Assembly: GCA_944323735.1 (NCBI GenBank)
Contig: CALUTO010000013.1
Coordinates: forward strand, 1-62,242
DNA from: Candidatus Gastranaerophilales bacterium
GTDB lineage: Bacteria > Cyanobacteriota > Vampirovibrionia > Gastranaerophilales > Gastranaerophilaceae
Reading direction: 5' to 3'
Length of the DNA stretch: 62,242 nt
The notes beneath the pieces were generated by a model. That model did no database searches. It worked only from the letters and a program-made list of their open reading frames with translations, and had not been told where the DNA came from. The position numbers and the translations under genes were made by a program. This document shows positions 18,133 through 28,778 of the stretch, piece by piece. Numbering within the stretch: position 1 is the stretch's first letter; each line of letters opens with the position of its first letter.

Positions 18133-18282
18133 CTTTCCATCCTAACTTTTGACTTTTTGATTAATTTAATTTTACCCAAATATCTTGAAATTTTATATAA
18201 TGATTTTATATTTGTAACAATATTAATATTTTTTGTCAAAAAACAGTCTTGATTTGTTTTGTTTAATCGTGAAGGTGTGAAA

Positions 18283-18651
18283 ATGACAAACTCTGTCTCT
18301 AATACTAATATCAGAACTCCTGCTGCAGCACAAAATCTGAGCAGTTTTACGCTGCCGTTGAAAAGAGTGGTTGTTAACCCTCCTTCGAATTTTTATAAAT
18401 TTTCAGTAAGAGATGTCTCAAAACTGGACAGCGATTTATCCAGAAATTATATGAATATAATGCTTTCTTCTCTTCATAACAGTCCTTTTCAGCCGACGAA
18501 AACAAATACCCGACAAAATTTTTTACTAACAACAGCTCTTTTATGCGGAGGAATGGCTCTTTTATGCAGAAAGGATTCGGTCATTACATATTCTAAAAAA
18601 ATTTTTGAAATACTGAAATACAAAATACCCTGTTTAAAGGGCAAATTTTAG
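18283..18651 (+). CDS. Small protein with one membrane segment, unknown
   Basis: A 122-residue protein starting MTNSVSNTNIRTPAAAQ. The first half is polar, then comes one hydrophobic segment (FLLTTALLCGGMALLC) and a short basic end (KKIFEILKYKIPCLKGKF). ATG at 18283 has a GAAGG site; an upstream in-frame TTG is less likely. No family recognised. The N-terminal region resembles the Ser/Asn-rich starts of other lineage-specific proteins in the window. It is followed closely by the coiled-coil gene at 18670 and may be co-transcribed with it. Confidence 0.65.
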   Translation: MTNSVSNTNIRTPAAAQNLSSFTLPLKRVVVNPPSNFYKFSVRDVSKLDSDLSRNYMNIMLSSLHNSPFQPTKTNTRQNFLLTTALLCGGMALLCRKDSVITYSKKIFEILKYKIPCLKGKF

Positions 18652-18669
18652 GCTTACTTGCTTCATAAT

Positions 18670-19350
18670 ATGAGTATGGACGAAACAGAAAAGAAAAAGA
18701 ATATAGAAAAATTTCTTTCCGAAAATAATATGGCGGAAAAAATTTTTTTAGCAAAACAAAAAACAAACCCTATAAATTCATCATTAATGTTCAAAAAACG
18801 ATTGAATGACTTTGATTCATCTCTTTTTGAAGAAACTTCAATAGAAAAGATTGATGATCCTGAATTGAAGCTGGAGACAAAAATAGAAAAACTAGAGGAA
18901 ATGATTTCCGTACTGGAGGAGAAGCTTGTTGTTGCGGAAACTGTACAGGATACTATGAAAGCAAAGGAAATTTTTATACAAAAACTAATGCTTGAAAAAA
19001 AACTTGAAAAAATGCGTGAAGAGTATAAGAAAAACGGTTTTGACTCTAAATTGACCGAAAATATTATGAGCTTTTTCGGGCTGCCTCAGAATATAGAAAA
19101 TGAGTTAAAACAAAAAGCTGAGAATTTTATGAAAAATTCTGCTCTGGCACGACCGTTTAAGCCTGTAATGAATTTTTTCAAAGTCAAAGAAACTTTGAAC
19201 AGGCTGGATAAGATAAACAAATCAGTTGACGAACTTGTTAACATGCAGGTGCCTTTCGGAGAAGGCGAACAGAGATATCAGGCACTCGCAAATCATTTGA
19301 CACGGGCTACATATTTGCAAAACAAAATAGAAAAAAATTTTAAAGGCTAA
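18670..19350 (+). CDS. Coiled-coil protein, unknown function
   Basis: About 226 residues, almost all helical and charged. A clear coiled coil runs from about residue 60 to 120 (heptads in LKLETKIEKLEEMISVLEEK and IQKLMLEKKLEKMREEY). The C-terminal part (FFKVKETLNRLDKINKSVDEL) continues as helix. No signal peptide and no membrane segment, so it is probably cytoplasmic. The start is one of two ATGs (18670 or 18676); no good ribosome site is visible for either. Only 18 bases separate it from the preceding membrane protein, so they may work together. No family recognised. Confidence 0.65.
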   Translation: MSMDETEKKKNIEKFLSENNMAEKIFLAKQKTNPINSSLMFKKRLNDFDSSLFEETSIEKIDDPELKLETKIEKLEEMISVLEEKLVVAETVQDTMKAKEIFIQKLMLEKKLEKMREEYKKNGFDSKLTENIMSFFGLPQNIENELKQKAENFMKNSALARPFKPVMNFFKVKETLNRLDKINKSVDELVNMQVPFGEGEQRYQALANHLTRATYLQNKIEKNFKG

Positions 19351-19550
19351 AAAATTGGGATTTATATGGAAGTTTGCAAAAAATATCTAAACTTGTTTCT
19401 GTGTCCTGCAAATGGTTGTATTTAGCGGGATTGTTCGGCTTTTGTCCCTGCTTAAAAATCAGCAAAATGAGTTTACTAAGACTCCAAATAATTAACCGGT
19501 TTTTTGCTGCGATTTTTTGCCGCAACGATTAGTTCTGTTTTCTGTTACAC

Positions 19551-19718
19551 CTATGCTCTTCTCATCAAATCCGAAAGTTTCAGTTCTTTAGAAATTTTTT
19601 TTGCATGGACAGGTTGTCTTACAGGAACGGGTTTTCTGAAACCGGAAAGTCCGACCATTGATTTTTCGTCCTGCTGCAGCATAAATAAATCCTTAAAAAA
19701 TTTCACAATCTCACTCAT
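19551..19718 (-). CDS. Small 55-residue protein, unknown
   Basis: A short minus-strand gene lying alone between two plus-strand genes. It encodes 55 residues starting MSEIVKFFKDLFMLQQDEKS and ending KELKLSDLMRRA, with a basic Pro/Val-rich middle (RKPVPVRQPVHAKK). ATG at 19718 follows GGAAAGAGAAAC, a reasonable ribosome site, and the composition is protein-like. The plus-strand frame over the same bases is rich in Phe, Ser and Cys with no ribosome site, which marks it as the shadow. Function unknown. The remaining 200 bases to 19351 hold nothing I can identify. Confidence 0.55.
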   Translation of the reverse strand: MSEIVKFFKDLFMLQQDEKSMVGLSGFRKPVPVRQPVHAKKISKELKLSDLMRRA

Positions 19719-19816
19719 GTTTCTCTTTCCTTTCTCGCTCTTTTATTTGTTGTGCATACCATATATTAAAACCTTTTTTTTGTTTTTTTATTCCCCGGTT
19801 ATGCTATATTTAAAAT

Positions 19817-20506
19817 ATGCCGGATAATATAAAAGAATTGACAAAAAGAGCATGTGAATTATGCGAAAAAAATTTTTCGTATGATGAGCTGTTTGAAATT
19901 TTAAAAAACGGAACGGATGACGAAAAACAAATATGTATACTTAAAATTCCAAGCATAAACTCCCAACAGGATGCTGATTTACTTCTTTTTCATCTGACGA
20001 ACCAGCATGGTACTGTCAGGGAAGCAGCTGCCGAAAAAATAAACGAGTTGATGAAAAACGGTTGTGCAAATTTTTTCCAAACAGATTTTGCACGTGAAAA
20101 ATTTCTTCCTGCAATAAATGATGTAAATCCTAATATATGCAGATTTATTATTGAAATTCTTCCTCTGATGAAAGAACATCAGAAGAAAAAATTTCTTGAC
20201 GAGTTGTATGATTGGACTTTGAAAGTTTCTGATGAGGCAAAAAAATTGAATGTTCGAAACAGGAGCCATGTTTATACAAAAAAAATTTTTAATCTCTACT
20301 GGTGCCTGGAGACGATTTCTGCTATAGTTGAAAAACCGTCAGATAAGCTTGGAAAAGTTATTGAAGAAACTTTTGACAGTGAAGAATATACAATCAGGGA
20401 AAAGACTGCAAAAATTTTAAAAAAAGTAAATGCAAAACAATATGCAGATTTTTTTAAAATTATGCAAAATGATGAAAATTTTTATGTAAAGCTGGCATTG
20501 ACTTGA
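19817..20506 (+). CDS. HEAT-repeat-like helical protein
   Basis: A 229-residue all-helical protein. Recurrent helix pairs such as GTVREAAAEKINELMKNG, PNICRFIIEILPLMK and EYTIREKTAKILKKVN have the spacing of HEAT-like repeats, which act as protein-binding scaffolds. There is no signal peptide or catalytic motif. ATG at 19817 has no clear ribosome site. A short terminator-like hairpin follows at 20525. No closer family can be named from the sequence. Confidence 0.7.
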   Translation: MPDNIKELTKRACELCEKNFSYDELFEILKNGTDDEKQICILKIPSINSQQDADLLLFHLTNQHGTVREAAAEKINELMKNGCANFFQTDFAREKFLPAINDVNPNICRFIIEILPLMKEHQKKKFLDELYDWTLKVSDEAKKLNVRNRSHVYTKKIFNLYWCLETISAIVEKPSDKLGKVIEETFDSEEYTIREKTAKILKKVNAKQYADFFKIMQNDENFYVKLALT

Positions 20507-20524
20507 ACATATAAAAAATTCTCT

Positions 20525-20557
20525 AAACAGTACCGCTTTAAAAAGTACTGTTATTTG
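20525..20557 (+). terminator. Terminator after the HEAT-like gene
   Basis: AACAGTAC / GTACTGTT stem, 8 bp, with an 11-base loop, then ATTT. The T tract is short. Confidence 0.55.
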
Positions 20558-20653
20558 CATGCTAAATTTGTAATATTTCTTCAAAATTTTAGAGACTGAT
20601 AATGTCTATTTTGATAGCCTTGAACCCTTAGATATTTCAGTATTAATACATTA

Positions 20654-20681
20654 TTGTCATATTCTATTTTCATGATATTAT
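20654..20681 (+). promoter_or_regulatory. Promoter of the autotransporter gene
   Basis: TTGTCA at 20654 and TATTAT at 20676 with 16 bases between, plus an extended -10 (TGA before TATTAT). It lies about 55 bases before the ATG at 20736. Confidence 0.5.
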
Positions 20682-20735
20682 TAATATAATTAAAATTTTA
20701 ATTTTCATGTTTGGAATAAAGTATAGGAGAACAAG

Positions 20736-23700
20736 ATGAGTAAAGCGAAAAGAAAGCATTTGATAGCTTCGCTGTTAATGCTTAGCTTGGGTTCTTGTCC
20801 TGCAATGGCTTCTACAATTCCGATAAACGCTGCAGTACCAAACAGCGTTGGCGCTTCATTTATGTTGATGAAAACAGCAATGTAAACGAATTTACGGTCG
20901 GACGTGTAGAAGGGTGGACAGGAACAAATCAGGGAGCCGTTGTGAATTATTATTCGGGTAAAGACCTGATACTGAATGCGGCAGATGGTGCTGTACAGGA
21001 ATACGTAAATAACAAAGCAGGATACGATATCGGCGGCGCTATTTATAACAGTCAACTTGCCAACCCTGAAGCAAAAGTTGTAATAAACGGTGATTCATAT
21101 TTTTCGGGAAATACGGCAAACAGAGCCGGTGCTATATATAATGATGGTGGTTTCGAATTTAACGGAAACGTTACCTTTGACAAAAACATCGCAACAGGTG
21201 CATCCGGAGCACCGGGTGGTGGTGCCATCCTGAATGCAGATGGTACAGTAAGTTTTCAGGAAGGCTCTACTGTTATTTTCTCTAACAACGAAGCAACAGG
21301 TGACGGCGGTGCTATCCTGAATGCAACTACACTCACTGACAGAACTAACAGCTTTGACTTAACAAAAGTTGATTCTGTAAAATTTGAGAAAAATACAGCT
21401 AAAGGAAACGGTGGTGCTGTTGCAAATATCGAGTTTATTGATGCAGATGGAACATTCAAAGCAAATAATGCAATATTTTCTGAAAATGGCGCAGCTAATG
21501 GCGGTGCTATTTACAACGACTCTATTGCAGAGCTGACCGATTCAGAATTTATTGGCAATACCTCCTCAACATACGGCGGTGCTATTATGTCTACAGAAGG
21601 TTCCGACCTGACTATCACAAATGGAACTTTCACTGAAAATAAAGTTATTGATAATGAAAAAGCATCATACGGCGGTGCTATTTTCAACAAGGGCAAAATG
21701 GAAGTAAGCGGAAACTTCTCCGGTAACGAAGCCGGAAGAGGCGGCGCTATTTATAACTACACAACAGCAGAAACAACAATTAAAGAAGACACGGTTTTTG
21801 AAAACAATAAATCTACCTACGGTCACGGTAGTGCTGTATATACATTTAACGGCATGACAATTGAAGACGGTGTACAATTCAAAAACAACCACGCAAACTG
21901 GGGTGGTGCACTTGCTGTCGAACTTAGAAAATCGGATACAATGCCAATGCCTGAAAAGGACACAGTTACTATTGGTAAAAATGTTGTGTTTGAAGGCAAT
22001 ACATCAGATGCCGGCGGTGCTGCTATCGTAAATACAAACGGAAAAATAGAAATAGCTGACGGTGCACAGTTTATTGAAAACACATCAGGTGCGGGCGGCG
22101 GTGCTATCTATAATACTATGGATACAGACCCTACCTCAGGTGATGCTGTATCATCCGCTATCACTCTGGGTTCCGCAACTTTTACGGATAACTTAACAAC
22201 CGGAGACGGCGGTGCTATCTATAATGACGACAAATCAACAGTAACTATTACAGGTAAGACAACATTCAGCGGTAACAATGCAACCGGCAAGGGCGGTGCT
22301 ATTTCAAATGCTGCTGACAGCGTTATAGCTCTTGACACGGCTACAGGTAATATAACATTCACCGGAAACACTACCGGTGCAGAAGGTGCGAAAGTGCTTA
22401 ACGATATCAACACTGACGGTACTGTTAATATTACAGGAGATGAAAACACTGTTTCTGTTAACACTATCACTGGTTCAAATACAGGTATAATCAATAAAAC
22501 TGGCAACAACACTCTCGCTTTGAACGACAACAACAGCGGTTTCCTTGGAAAATTCACACAGACTGCAGGTAAGACCGAAGTTCTAAAAGAATTTTTCGGC
22601 GGCACCAGCACTGTATCAAACAGCTCTGTTGACATGAAAGACGGTTCTTCAGTTGTTGCCGATTCTGAAATAATCCTGAATTCCAACGGTGCTATGAATA
22701 TTGAAGAAGGTGCTAATGTAAATATTGCCGGTTCTGTTACGGGTACAGACGTAAAAGGTGTTGTCAATAACAGCGGAAATATTTATATCAATAATGGCGG
22801 TAGCTTGAATGCTGATATCAATCAGACAGATAACGGTTCTATTACGGTTTATAATGGCGCTACCTTCGGTACATTGTCAGATGAAAATTCAGCGATTGCT
22901 GCAGGCTCTTTGACTGTTAAAGATGGGGCTATTATTGACGGAATTGTTGAAGTCACAGAAGCCGTCTCTCTTGATATTGACGGTCGTCATGTGGTCTTTG
23001 ATCAGACTGGTTTAAAAATCGAATCCGGTTCTGGCATTGGACATATCACAAATGAAGGTACATTCAATCTTGGAAATGCAGTTATTGGAGTTGAAGATTC
23101 CGGATTGAATGATGATATCACTCTTTCAAATGGTTCATATCTTTCACCGGTTACAGAAGATGCTAAAGTAATCAACCTTGGCGACAGTGTAACAGGTGAA
23201 GGCGAAAATCCGACTATTACATATTCATCGGATGCTGTTACTAAAGCAGAGCACACATTGAACGTAAACAAAGACGCAACTCTGAAACTTGCACCGACAA
23301 AAGGTAATAACTTTGAATTAAATTCCAAAGTTACCTCTGCTGACGGCGAGGGAAAGGTTCTCGTTGATCAGATAAAAGTTAAAAATCCGAATTATGTTGA
23401 TGATGCAACTACTCCGGATGAGGAGGAATTTATTGAGCAGGGTGTCGGAACAGTCACTATCAACTCTGACAACAGCGGATTCAAAGGTAACTTCCTACAG
23501 AATATGGGTAATGTTATTCTTGCAGCCGATGCAAAATTCTTTGGCGGTCAAAACAAAATCGACGGCGGCTCCGTAACAGTTCAGAAAGACGCTGTATTAA
23601 CCGGTGCAGACGATAATGCAACACAGGTGACCGGAGGCTCTTTGACTCTTCAAGACGGTGCAATTCTTGATAAGAACGTTACTGTAACAACAGACGATAA

Positions 23701-26131
23701 TTCTTACGGTACCGTAAATCTCTACAACGCTATCAAAGGCGAAACAGGTGAAGACGGTATTACAAGAATCAGCGCAGACAGCATTGCCAACGGAAATGAC
23801 GGCACATTGACTTATGTAAATTCTGATGACTCAGAAAAAATAAGTATCACTAACGGTGCCGGCTTAGGCTTGTTTAACGGTGTAAGAGTCGAAGGCGATT
23901 CACTTGCATTACAGCAGGATAAAGGTGTAAGAGATCTGACATTCGGAAACGGCTCAGGCTCTGAAACAAACAGCATCGTATTAAACGAAAACACAAAATT
24001 AACTTACCGTGATGGCGCTTACATAAAAGATGATTCTACAGTCGACATGAAAGACGGTGCATCATTAAATCTAGCAAATAACACAACCGATGTTACATAC
24101 AATCCGATTATCTCGGGAACGGCAAATTCTACAATAAACAAAACAGGCAACGGTTCAACTGTTATAGCTTCCGCTCTTGACAAATTTACAGGTAATGTGA
24201 ATGTCTTAGGCGGTGCATTAGAACTTGCCACAGCAGAAGATAAAACATTTAATAACTTGAATGTTCAAAATGCTGACTTCCATTCAGTATCTAACATTGG
24301 TGTAGAAGGTGCTGAAGGTAACGGCAAAGTAAATATTGAAAATTCAAACTTCTCTGTAGACAAAACTCTGGAAGCAATGGCAGAGGTAAATATTGATGGT
24401 TCTAATGTAAATATTGCAGAGAATCTTGGCGGTGCTGACACTACTATCACCGATTCTACAGTTAATGTCGGCAAAGAAATGTCTACAAATGACTTGAATG
24501 TTACAAATTCAACATTGAATGTAGCATCTAATTTGTATTCCGATAACACCGTTCTGGATGCTGTAAATGCAACAATCGGCGGAAATCTTGATGCAGAAAA
24601 TCTCACAGCGCAGAATGGTACAAACCTTACTGTTGCAGGTGATGTTTCCGCTGCTGACTCTGCATTCACCGATTCAACAGTCAATCTTAACGGAAAGAAT
24701 TCCTCTTTCAATTCTTTGATTGTTAACGGTTCAACTTTGAACAATATGACGAATATGACTGTCGGAAACGACCTTATATTCGGCGCAGGTGCCGACGGTG
24801 CAAATTCAACGCTGAATATGACAAACGGCACTGTTAACACAATTACAGCAAACAATACAGTATTGAACAGTGACCTGAATATAGCCTTCGACGTTGACCC
24901 GTCTAAGGGCTATGCTATGGATTCGATACAGACAAACACATTTACCGACAACGGAAATCAGTTGATAGTCGGTGGTATCAACTTTGTTTCTTCACCGATT
25001 GACAGAAATTTTGCGGTTGATGCTTCAAAATTCATCAACTCCGGTGACGGTAATGTTGCAAGCTTTGGTGAATCAAGCTTCCTTGCTAACACTCATTTAG
25101 GTCAATACCTGATGAGTACGGGTACAGGCGGCGGCTCTGTTATCGCCGGAAGTCTGCAGTCTATTAACCCGCAGATGTACAGAGGACAGGTTGCTACTGT
25201 TGCAAGCTATATGAACCAGCTTGTTGTTAACAATATGCTCTTTGACCATATGGAAGTCATTACAAGACAGATGATGGCTCAGGAACGTACGGCTAACAAA
25301 TACTCAGCAACCGAACCGCTCTTTGCTCCTTATCAATACAGTGCAAAAGACGGTACTCTCTGGTACAAAGCTTATGCTAACTTTGAACGTCTTTCTATGA
25401 CTCAAGGTTTGAGCGTTGGCAACAATGCTTACGGTTCTTTAATCGGTGCTGACTTCCCTCTCGTTGAGTTAGAGAACGGATGGAAAATTATACCTACCGC
25501 ATATGTTGCATACAACGGTGCACACCAGCACTTTAACGGTGTAAGTATGTATCAAAACGGCGGTCAAATCGGTGCAATGGGTACCGCATACAAAGGTGAT
25601 TTCCTTACTTCATTGTTAGTATACGGCGGCGGTTATGCAAACGACATGAATGTTAACAATGCTGCATTCGGAAGCGCATCAGACACTACAGGAAACTGGT
25701 TTGCAGGTGTTGCTTCAAAAACCGCATATAACTTCCATGTTGCAAAAGACTTCATTGTTCAGCCTACAGCTCTCGTTTCATACAATATGTTCGGAAACCA
25801 GAACTGGCACTCTAACTTCGGTGCAATGGGGATGAATGCCGGATTTATGAACGGTATTAATATCGCCCCCGGTTTGAACTTAATACTTAATAAGAAAACA
25901 TGGAGTCTCTACGCAACTGTTCAGTATATGTATAATATAATGGGCGGTGTTGACGGAAGAGCCGGAAATGTTACACTTGATGGTGTAAGAATGAGACACG
26001 GATATCTTGAATATGGTATCGGTGCTACAAAAACCTTCAAGGATAGACTCACTTCTTATTTCCAGATTACACTGAGAAACGTTGGCAGAACCGGTATCGG
26101 TTTCCAATTCGGACTAAACTGGAAAATATAA
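20736..26131 (+). CDS. Pmp-like autotransporter, signal peptide out of frame with body
   Basis: A surface protein with a long passenger and a C-terminal outer-membrane barrel. ATG at 20736 (AGGAG upstream) starts a perfect signal peptide (KHLIASLLMLSLGSCPAMAS) but that frame stops at 20883. The rest reads on in the -1 frame to 26131. One extra base near 20853 would join them as NSVG-GFIYVDENS and give about 1798 residues. The first 550 residues of the body hold some fifteen GGAIYN-type repeats with F-x-x-N partners, the pattern of chlamydial Pmp proteins. A long beta-helix rich in Asn, Thr and Val follows. The last 270 residues (from LWYKAYANFERLS) form the barrel, ending GFQFGLNWKI. Confidence 0.88.
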
Positions 26132-26145
26132 TACTTTAAAATGAT

Positions 26146-26182
26146 AAAACCCCGTGGACGAAAGTTCACGGGGTTTATTTTT
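26146..26182 (+). terminator. Terminator of the autotransporter gene
   Basis: AAAACCCCGTG / CACGGGGTTT stem with a ten-base loop followed by ATTTTT, 15 bases after the stop. Confidence 0.9.
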
Positions 26183-26341
26183 GGCAACTTATAATTCAAC
26201 TTTTGTTACCTGCAAATATTATCCTATTGTAAAAATTTAATACGAAAAACTAAAATTGTAGCAAAAAAAACAATCAGAGGGTTTTAAATTTATAAAGAAA
26301 GTTGTAAAATAAATTTATTACCAGAAAACAGGAGAGCAGTG

Positions 26342-26848
26342 ATGAAAGTATCAGGTATCGGTTCTATTGGTTATTCTAACAATTATGCTTTAAAAACAAA
26401 TTTTAAGGATGCTGAAAAAAAACAGCAATCAACAAATACTTATGAAAATCCTATTTCAAGAAAAACAGAACGTAATCTGGCTGTTCTTGGTGCACTCGGC
26501 GGTTCTGCAGTTGTCGGAGCCGTGGCTGGCGGGCTTGTGTCTTGTATTCCAGCTGTAAAAGGTTTTAAGATACCTGTTCTCTCCGGCATAGGAGCTGCTG
26601 TTGTTACTCTTGCTCTTACATTACCGACAAAACTATATCATACGGCAGTGAATGCATTTGCCCGTGAAAAAGAAATGGACATTTTTTCAAGAGACAAAGC
26701 ACTGAAAGCAAATCTTACAGAAGAAGTGCATAAGGAAGTACTTGACCCTGAAGTCTCTCTTGACAAAAAACTGGATGACAACTTGAAACTTCAAACTGCC
26801 AACAGGGCTGCTGCAATGTTTTTCAATACAATGAATACTGCTAATTAA
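26342..26848 (+). CDS. Small two-helix membrane protein, paralogue of next gene
   Basis: A 168-residue protein. It starts MKVSGIGSIGYSNN, has two hydrophobic helices (about 45-70 and 75-100: LAVLGALGGSAVVGAVAGGL and VLSGIGAAVVTLALTLP), then NAFAREKEMDIFSRD and a charged helical tail. ATG at 26342 follows AGGAGA. The next gene has the same plan: MKIS start, two hydrophobic helices, NAFKKEKEMDVYIKG and a charged tail. No known family. Both lie directly downstream of the autotransporter but behind its terminator, so a shared role is possible but not shown. Confidence 0.75.
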   Translation: MKVSGIGSIGYSNNYALKTNFKDAEKKQQSTNTYENPISRKTERNLAVLGALGGSAVVGAVAGGLVSCIPAVKGFKIPVLSGIGAAVVTLALTLPTKLYHTAVNAFAREKEMDIFSRDKALKANLTEEVHKEVLDPEVSLDKKLDDNLKLQTANRAAAMFFNTMNTAN

Positions 26849-26867
26849 TTCAGAAATGCAGGATGAT

Positions 26868-27497
26868 ATGAAAATAAGTCCGATAAAAAACGGCTGTTTT
26901 GCCTTTAAATCCGGAGGAAAACAGATTTTGAGGCAGCAAAACACAGATACAGCCGGAAATACTATATCTGATAAAACAGGCAGCGATAAAAATCCTATAA
27001 AAAAGAGTCTGGAACAGCTTGATACACTGAAAGCTACAATTGGAGCCGGTATCGCTGTCGGTGTTTATGCTCTTTATTATCTCAGCAAAGAAGGTTTTGC
27101 TGTTGACACTTTGTTTGACACGGGCGTTGCAATTGCAAAGAAGAACGAATACAAAACAAAAAATGCTCTGAAACCTGTAATGTATCTTGGTTCAATTGCT
27201 CTTGTTTTTGCCGGTTTTATAGGAGCAATTGCGGCTGTTTATACCGCATATAATACACCCAAAGCCCTGTATAAAGGCAAAATTAACGCCTTTAAAAAAG
27301 AAAAAGAAATGGATGTGTATATAAAGGGTAACAAGGTCGAAAAAGAACTTTATAATCAGATGAACGAAGCTGCAAAAAATGCCGATGCGGCGCAAAAAAA
27401 ACATCTTGCTCTTCAATATGCAAAATTAAAATCCGCAAAAAATATAGTTCCGGATTTTGTGCAATTAAAGGCATCCGCTTTATCCGAAAAACATTAG
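26868..27497 (+). CDS. Two-helix membrane protein, paralogue of previous gene
   Basis: A 209-residue protein starting MKISPIKNGCFAFKSGGKQ. It has hydrophobic helices near 55-75 (TIGAGIAVGVYALYYL) and 120-145 (GSIALVFAGFIGAIAAVYTAY), then the NAFKKEKEMDVYIKG box shared with the preceding protein, and a helical Ala/Lys-rich tail. ATG at 26868 with AGGA four bases upstream is preferred to the ATG at 26856, because the MK-[IV]-S start then matches the paralogue. It follows the previous stop by 19 bases, so the two form one unit. Function unknown. Confidence 0.75.
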   Translation: MKISPIKNGCFAFKSGGKQILRQQNTDTAGNTISDKTGSDKNPIKKSLEQLDTLKATIGAGIAVGVYALYYLSKEGFAVDTLFDTGVAIAKKNEYKTKNALKPVMYLGSIALVFAGFIGAIAAVYTAYNTPKALYKGKINAFKKEKEMDVYIKGNKVEKELYNQMNEAAKNADAAQKKHLALQYAKLKSAKNIVPDFVQLKASALSEKH

Positions 27498-27687
27498 GAC
27501 TTTAAAAAACGGATATTGCTTTTTTATCTGCTGCGTTAAAAGACATTTATATAAAGATGTCAATACTATGCTTAATTGTGTAATGCTGTATGTAGTGCTG
27601 TTACATTGTAAAATAATGTGTAATTTTTTTGATAATTTTTCATATACGTATTAAAATAATTGAAAAGATTTAAATAGGAGTATCGAA

Positions 27688-28776
27688 ATGAGAACTTACA
27701 GAGTGGAGGAAATAACAGAAATAGTCGGCGGAATTTTGACAAAAATTTCTGATGCGGAAATAAAAAAACTTATGCCGCCCCTCCTTGCTGATGAAAATAC
27801 ACTTGCGCTGGCGCTTTCTGAGGAAGAAATAGAAAATCTTGCAAAAACAAAAGCGAAAGCGGCACTTGTTCCTCTTGGTGTAAATATGGAGCATATTTCG
27901 ACAATAGAAGTTGAAAGACCCAGACTTGCTATGATGAAACTGCTTCATCTGTTTTACAATGCGCCGGATGCTCCTGCCGGAGTTCATCCGAGTGCTTATA
28001 TACATCCGGAAGCTACGCTCGGTGAAAATGTTTCAATCGGACCGAATGTAGTAGTCGGAAGAGGTTCAAAAATCGGAAGCAATTCAAAGCTTCTGGCAAA
28101 CTGCTATGTCGGCAGAGACTGCACTGTCGGGGAAAATTGTCTTTTCCATCCGGGATGTAAAATCGGCGATAATTCAATAATCGGAAACCGTGTTATTTTT
28201 CAGCATAATGTTTCTATCGGTGCTGATGGTTTCAGTTTTGTAACAGAGAACCCCGATGTAATTGAACAGGCCAGAAAAGAGGGTGCTGTTGTTGAACAAA
28301 ATACAAAACAAAAAGTTTATAAAATCCCTTCAATCGGCGGAGTTGTTATTGAAGATGATGTCGAGATAGGTGCAAACAGCTGCGTAGACAAAGGTACTAT
28401 AGAAAACACCGTTGTCGGCGCACAGACAAAAATTGACGATCTTGTTATGATTGGTCATAACTGTAAAATAGGAAAAGCCTGCATGATTGTATCACAGGTC
28501 GGTATCGCAGGCAGCTGTAAAATCGGCGACAGGGTTGTTATTGCCGGTCAGGCAGGTCTGGCAGACCACCTGGAAATAGGAAGCGACTCGATTATTATGG
28601 CAAAAGCCGGAGTCACAAAAAGCTTCCCTGAAAAATCCATCATCATCGGTGCGCCGGCTGTTCCGAGAAAAGATTTTATAAAACAGCTTAAAACAATGAA
28701 AATGGCGGAAGAGATGGTTCAAAAATTTAAAAAATATGAACATCTTCTCGATTCGCTGGTTAATCAGGAAAATTAA
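27688..28776 (+). CDS. lpxD: UDP-3-O-acylglucosamine N-acyltransferase LpxD
   Basis: Adds the N-linked acyl chain in lipid A synthesis. The 362 residues have the N-terminal uridine-binding domain (to about 100), then hexapeptide repeats of the left-handed beta helix (VSIGPNVVVGRGSKIGSNSK), a loop typical of LpxD (QHNVSIGADGFSFV, with the catalytic histidine region), and a C-terminal helix. ATG at 27688 follows AGGAG. First gene of lpxD-lpxC-fabZ-lpxA, tightly packed on the plus strand; lpxC starts two bases after its stop. Confidence 0.95.
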   Translation: MRTYRVEEITEIVGGILTKISDAEIKKLMPPLLADENTLALALSEEEIENLAKTKAKAALVPLGVNMEHISTIEVERPRLAMMKLLHLFYNAPDAPAGVHPSAYIHPEATLGENVSIGPNVVVGRGSKIGSNSKLLANCYVGRDCTVGENCLFHPGCKIGDNSIIGNRVIFQHNVSIGADGFSFVTENPDVIEQARKEGAVVEQNTKQKVYKIPSIGGVVIEDDVEIGANSCVDKGTIENTVVGAQTKIDDLVMIGHNCKIGKACMIVSQVGIAGSCKIGDRVVIAGQAGLADHLEIGSDSIIMAKAGVTKSFPEKSIIIGAPAVPRKDFIKQLKTMKMAEEMVQKFKKYEHLLDSLVNQEN

Positions 28777-28778
28777 TT

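Noticed and set aside
19504-19827. Plus-strand frame of 107 codons
   Set aside because: It is Phe/Ser/Cys-rich, lacks a ribosome site, and lies opposite a better minus-strand gene (19551-19718).
21256-24855. Long minus-strand frames opposite the autotransporter
   Set aside because: They are by-products of the biased codon use of the repeat-rich plus-strand gene and lack ribosome sites.
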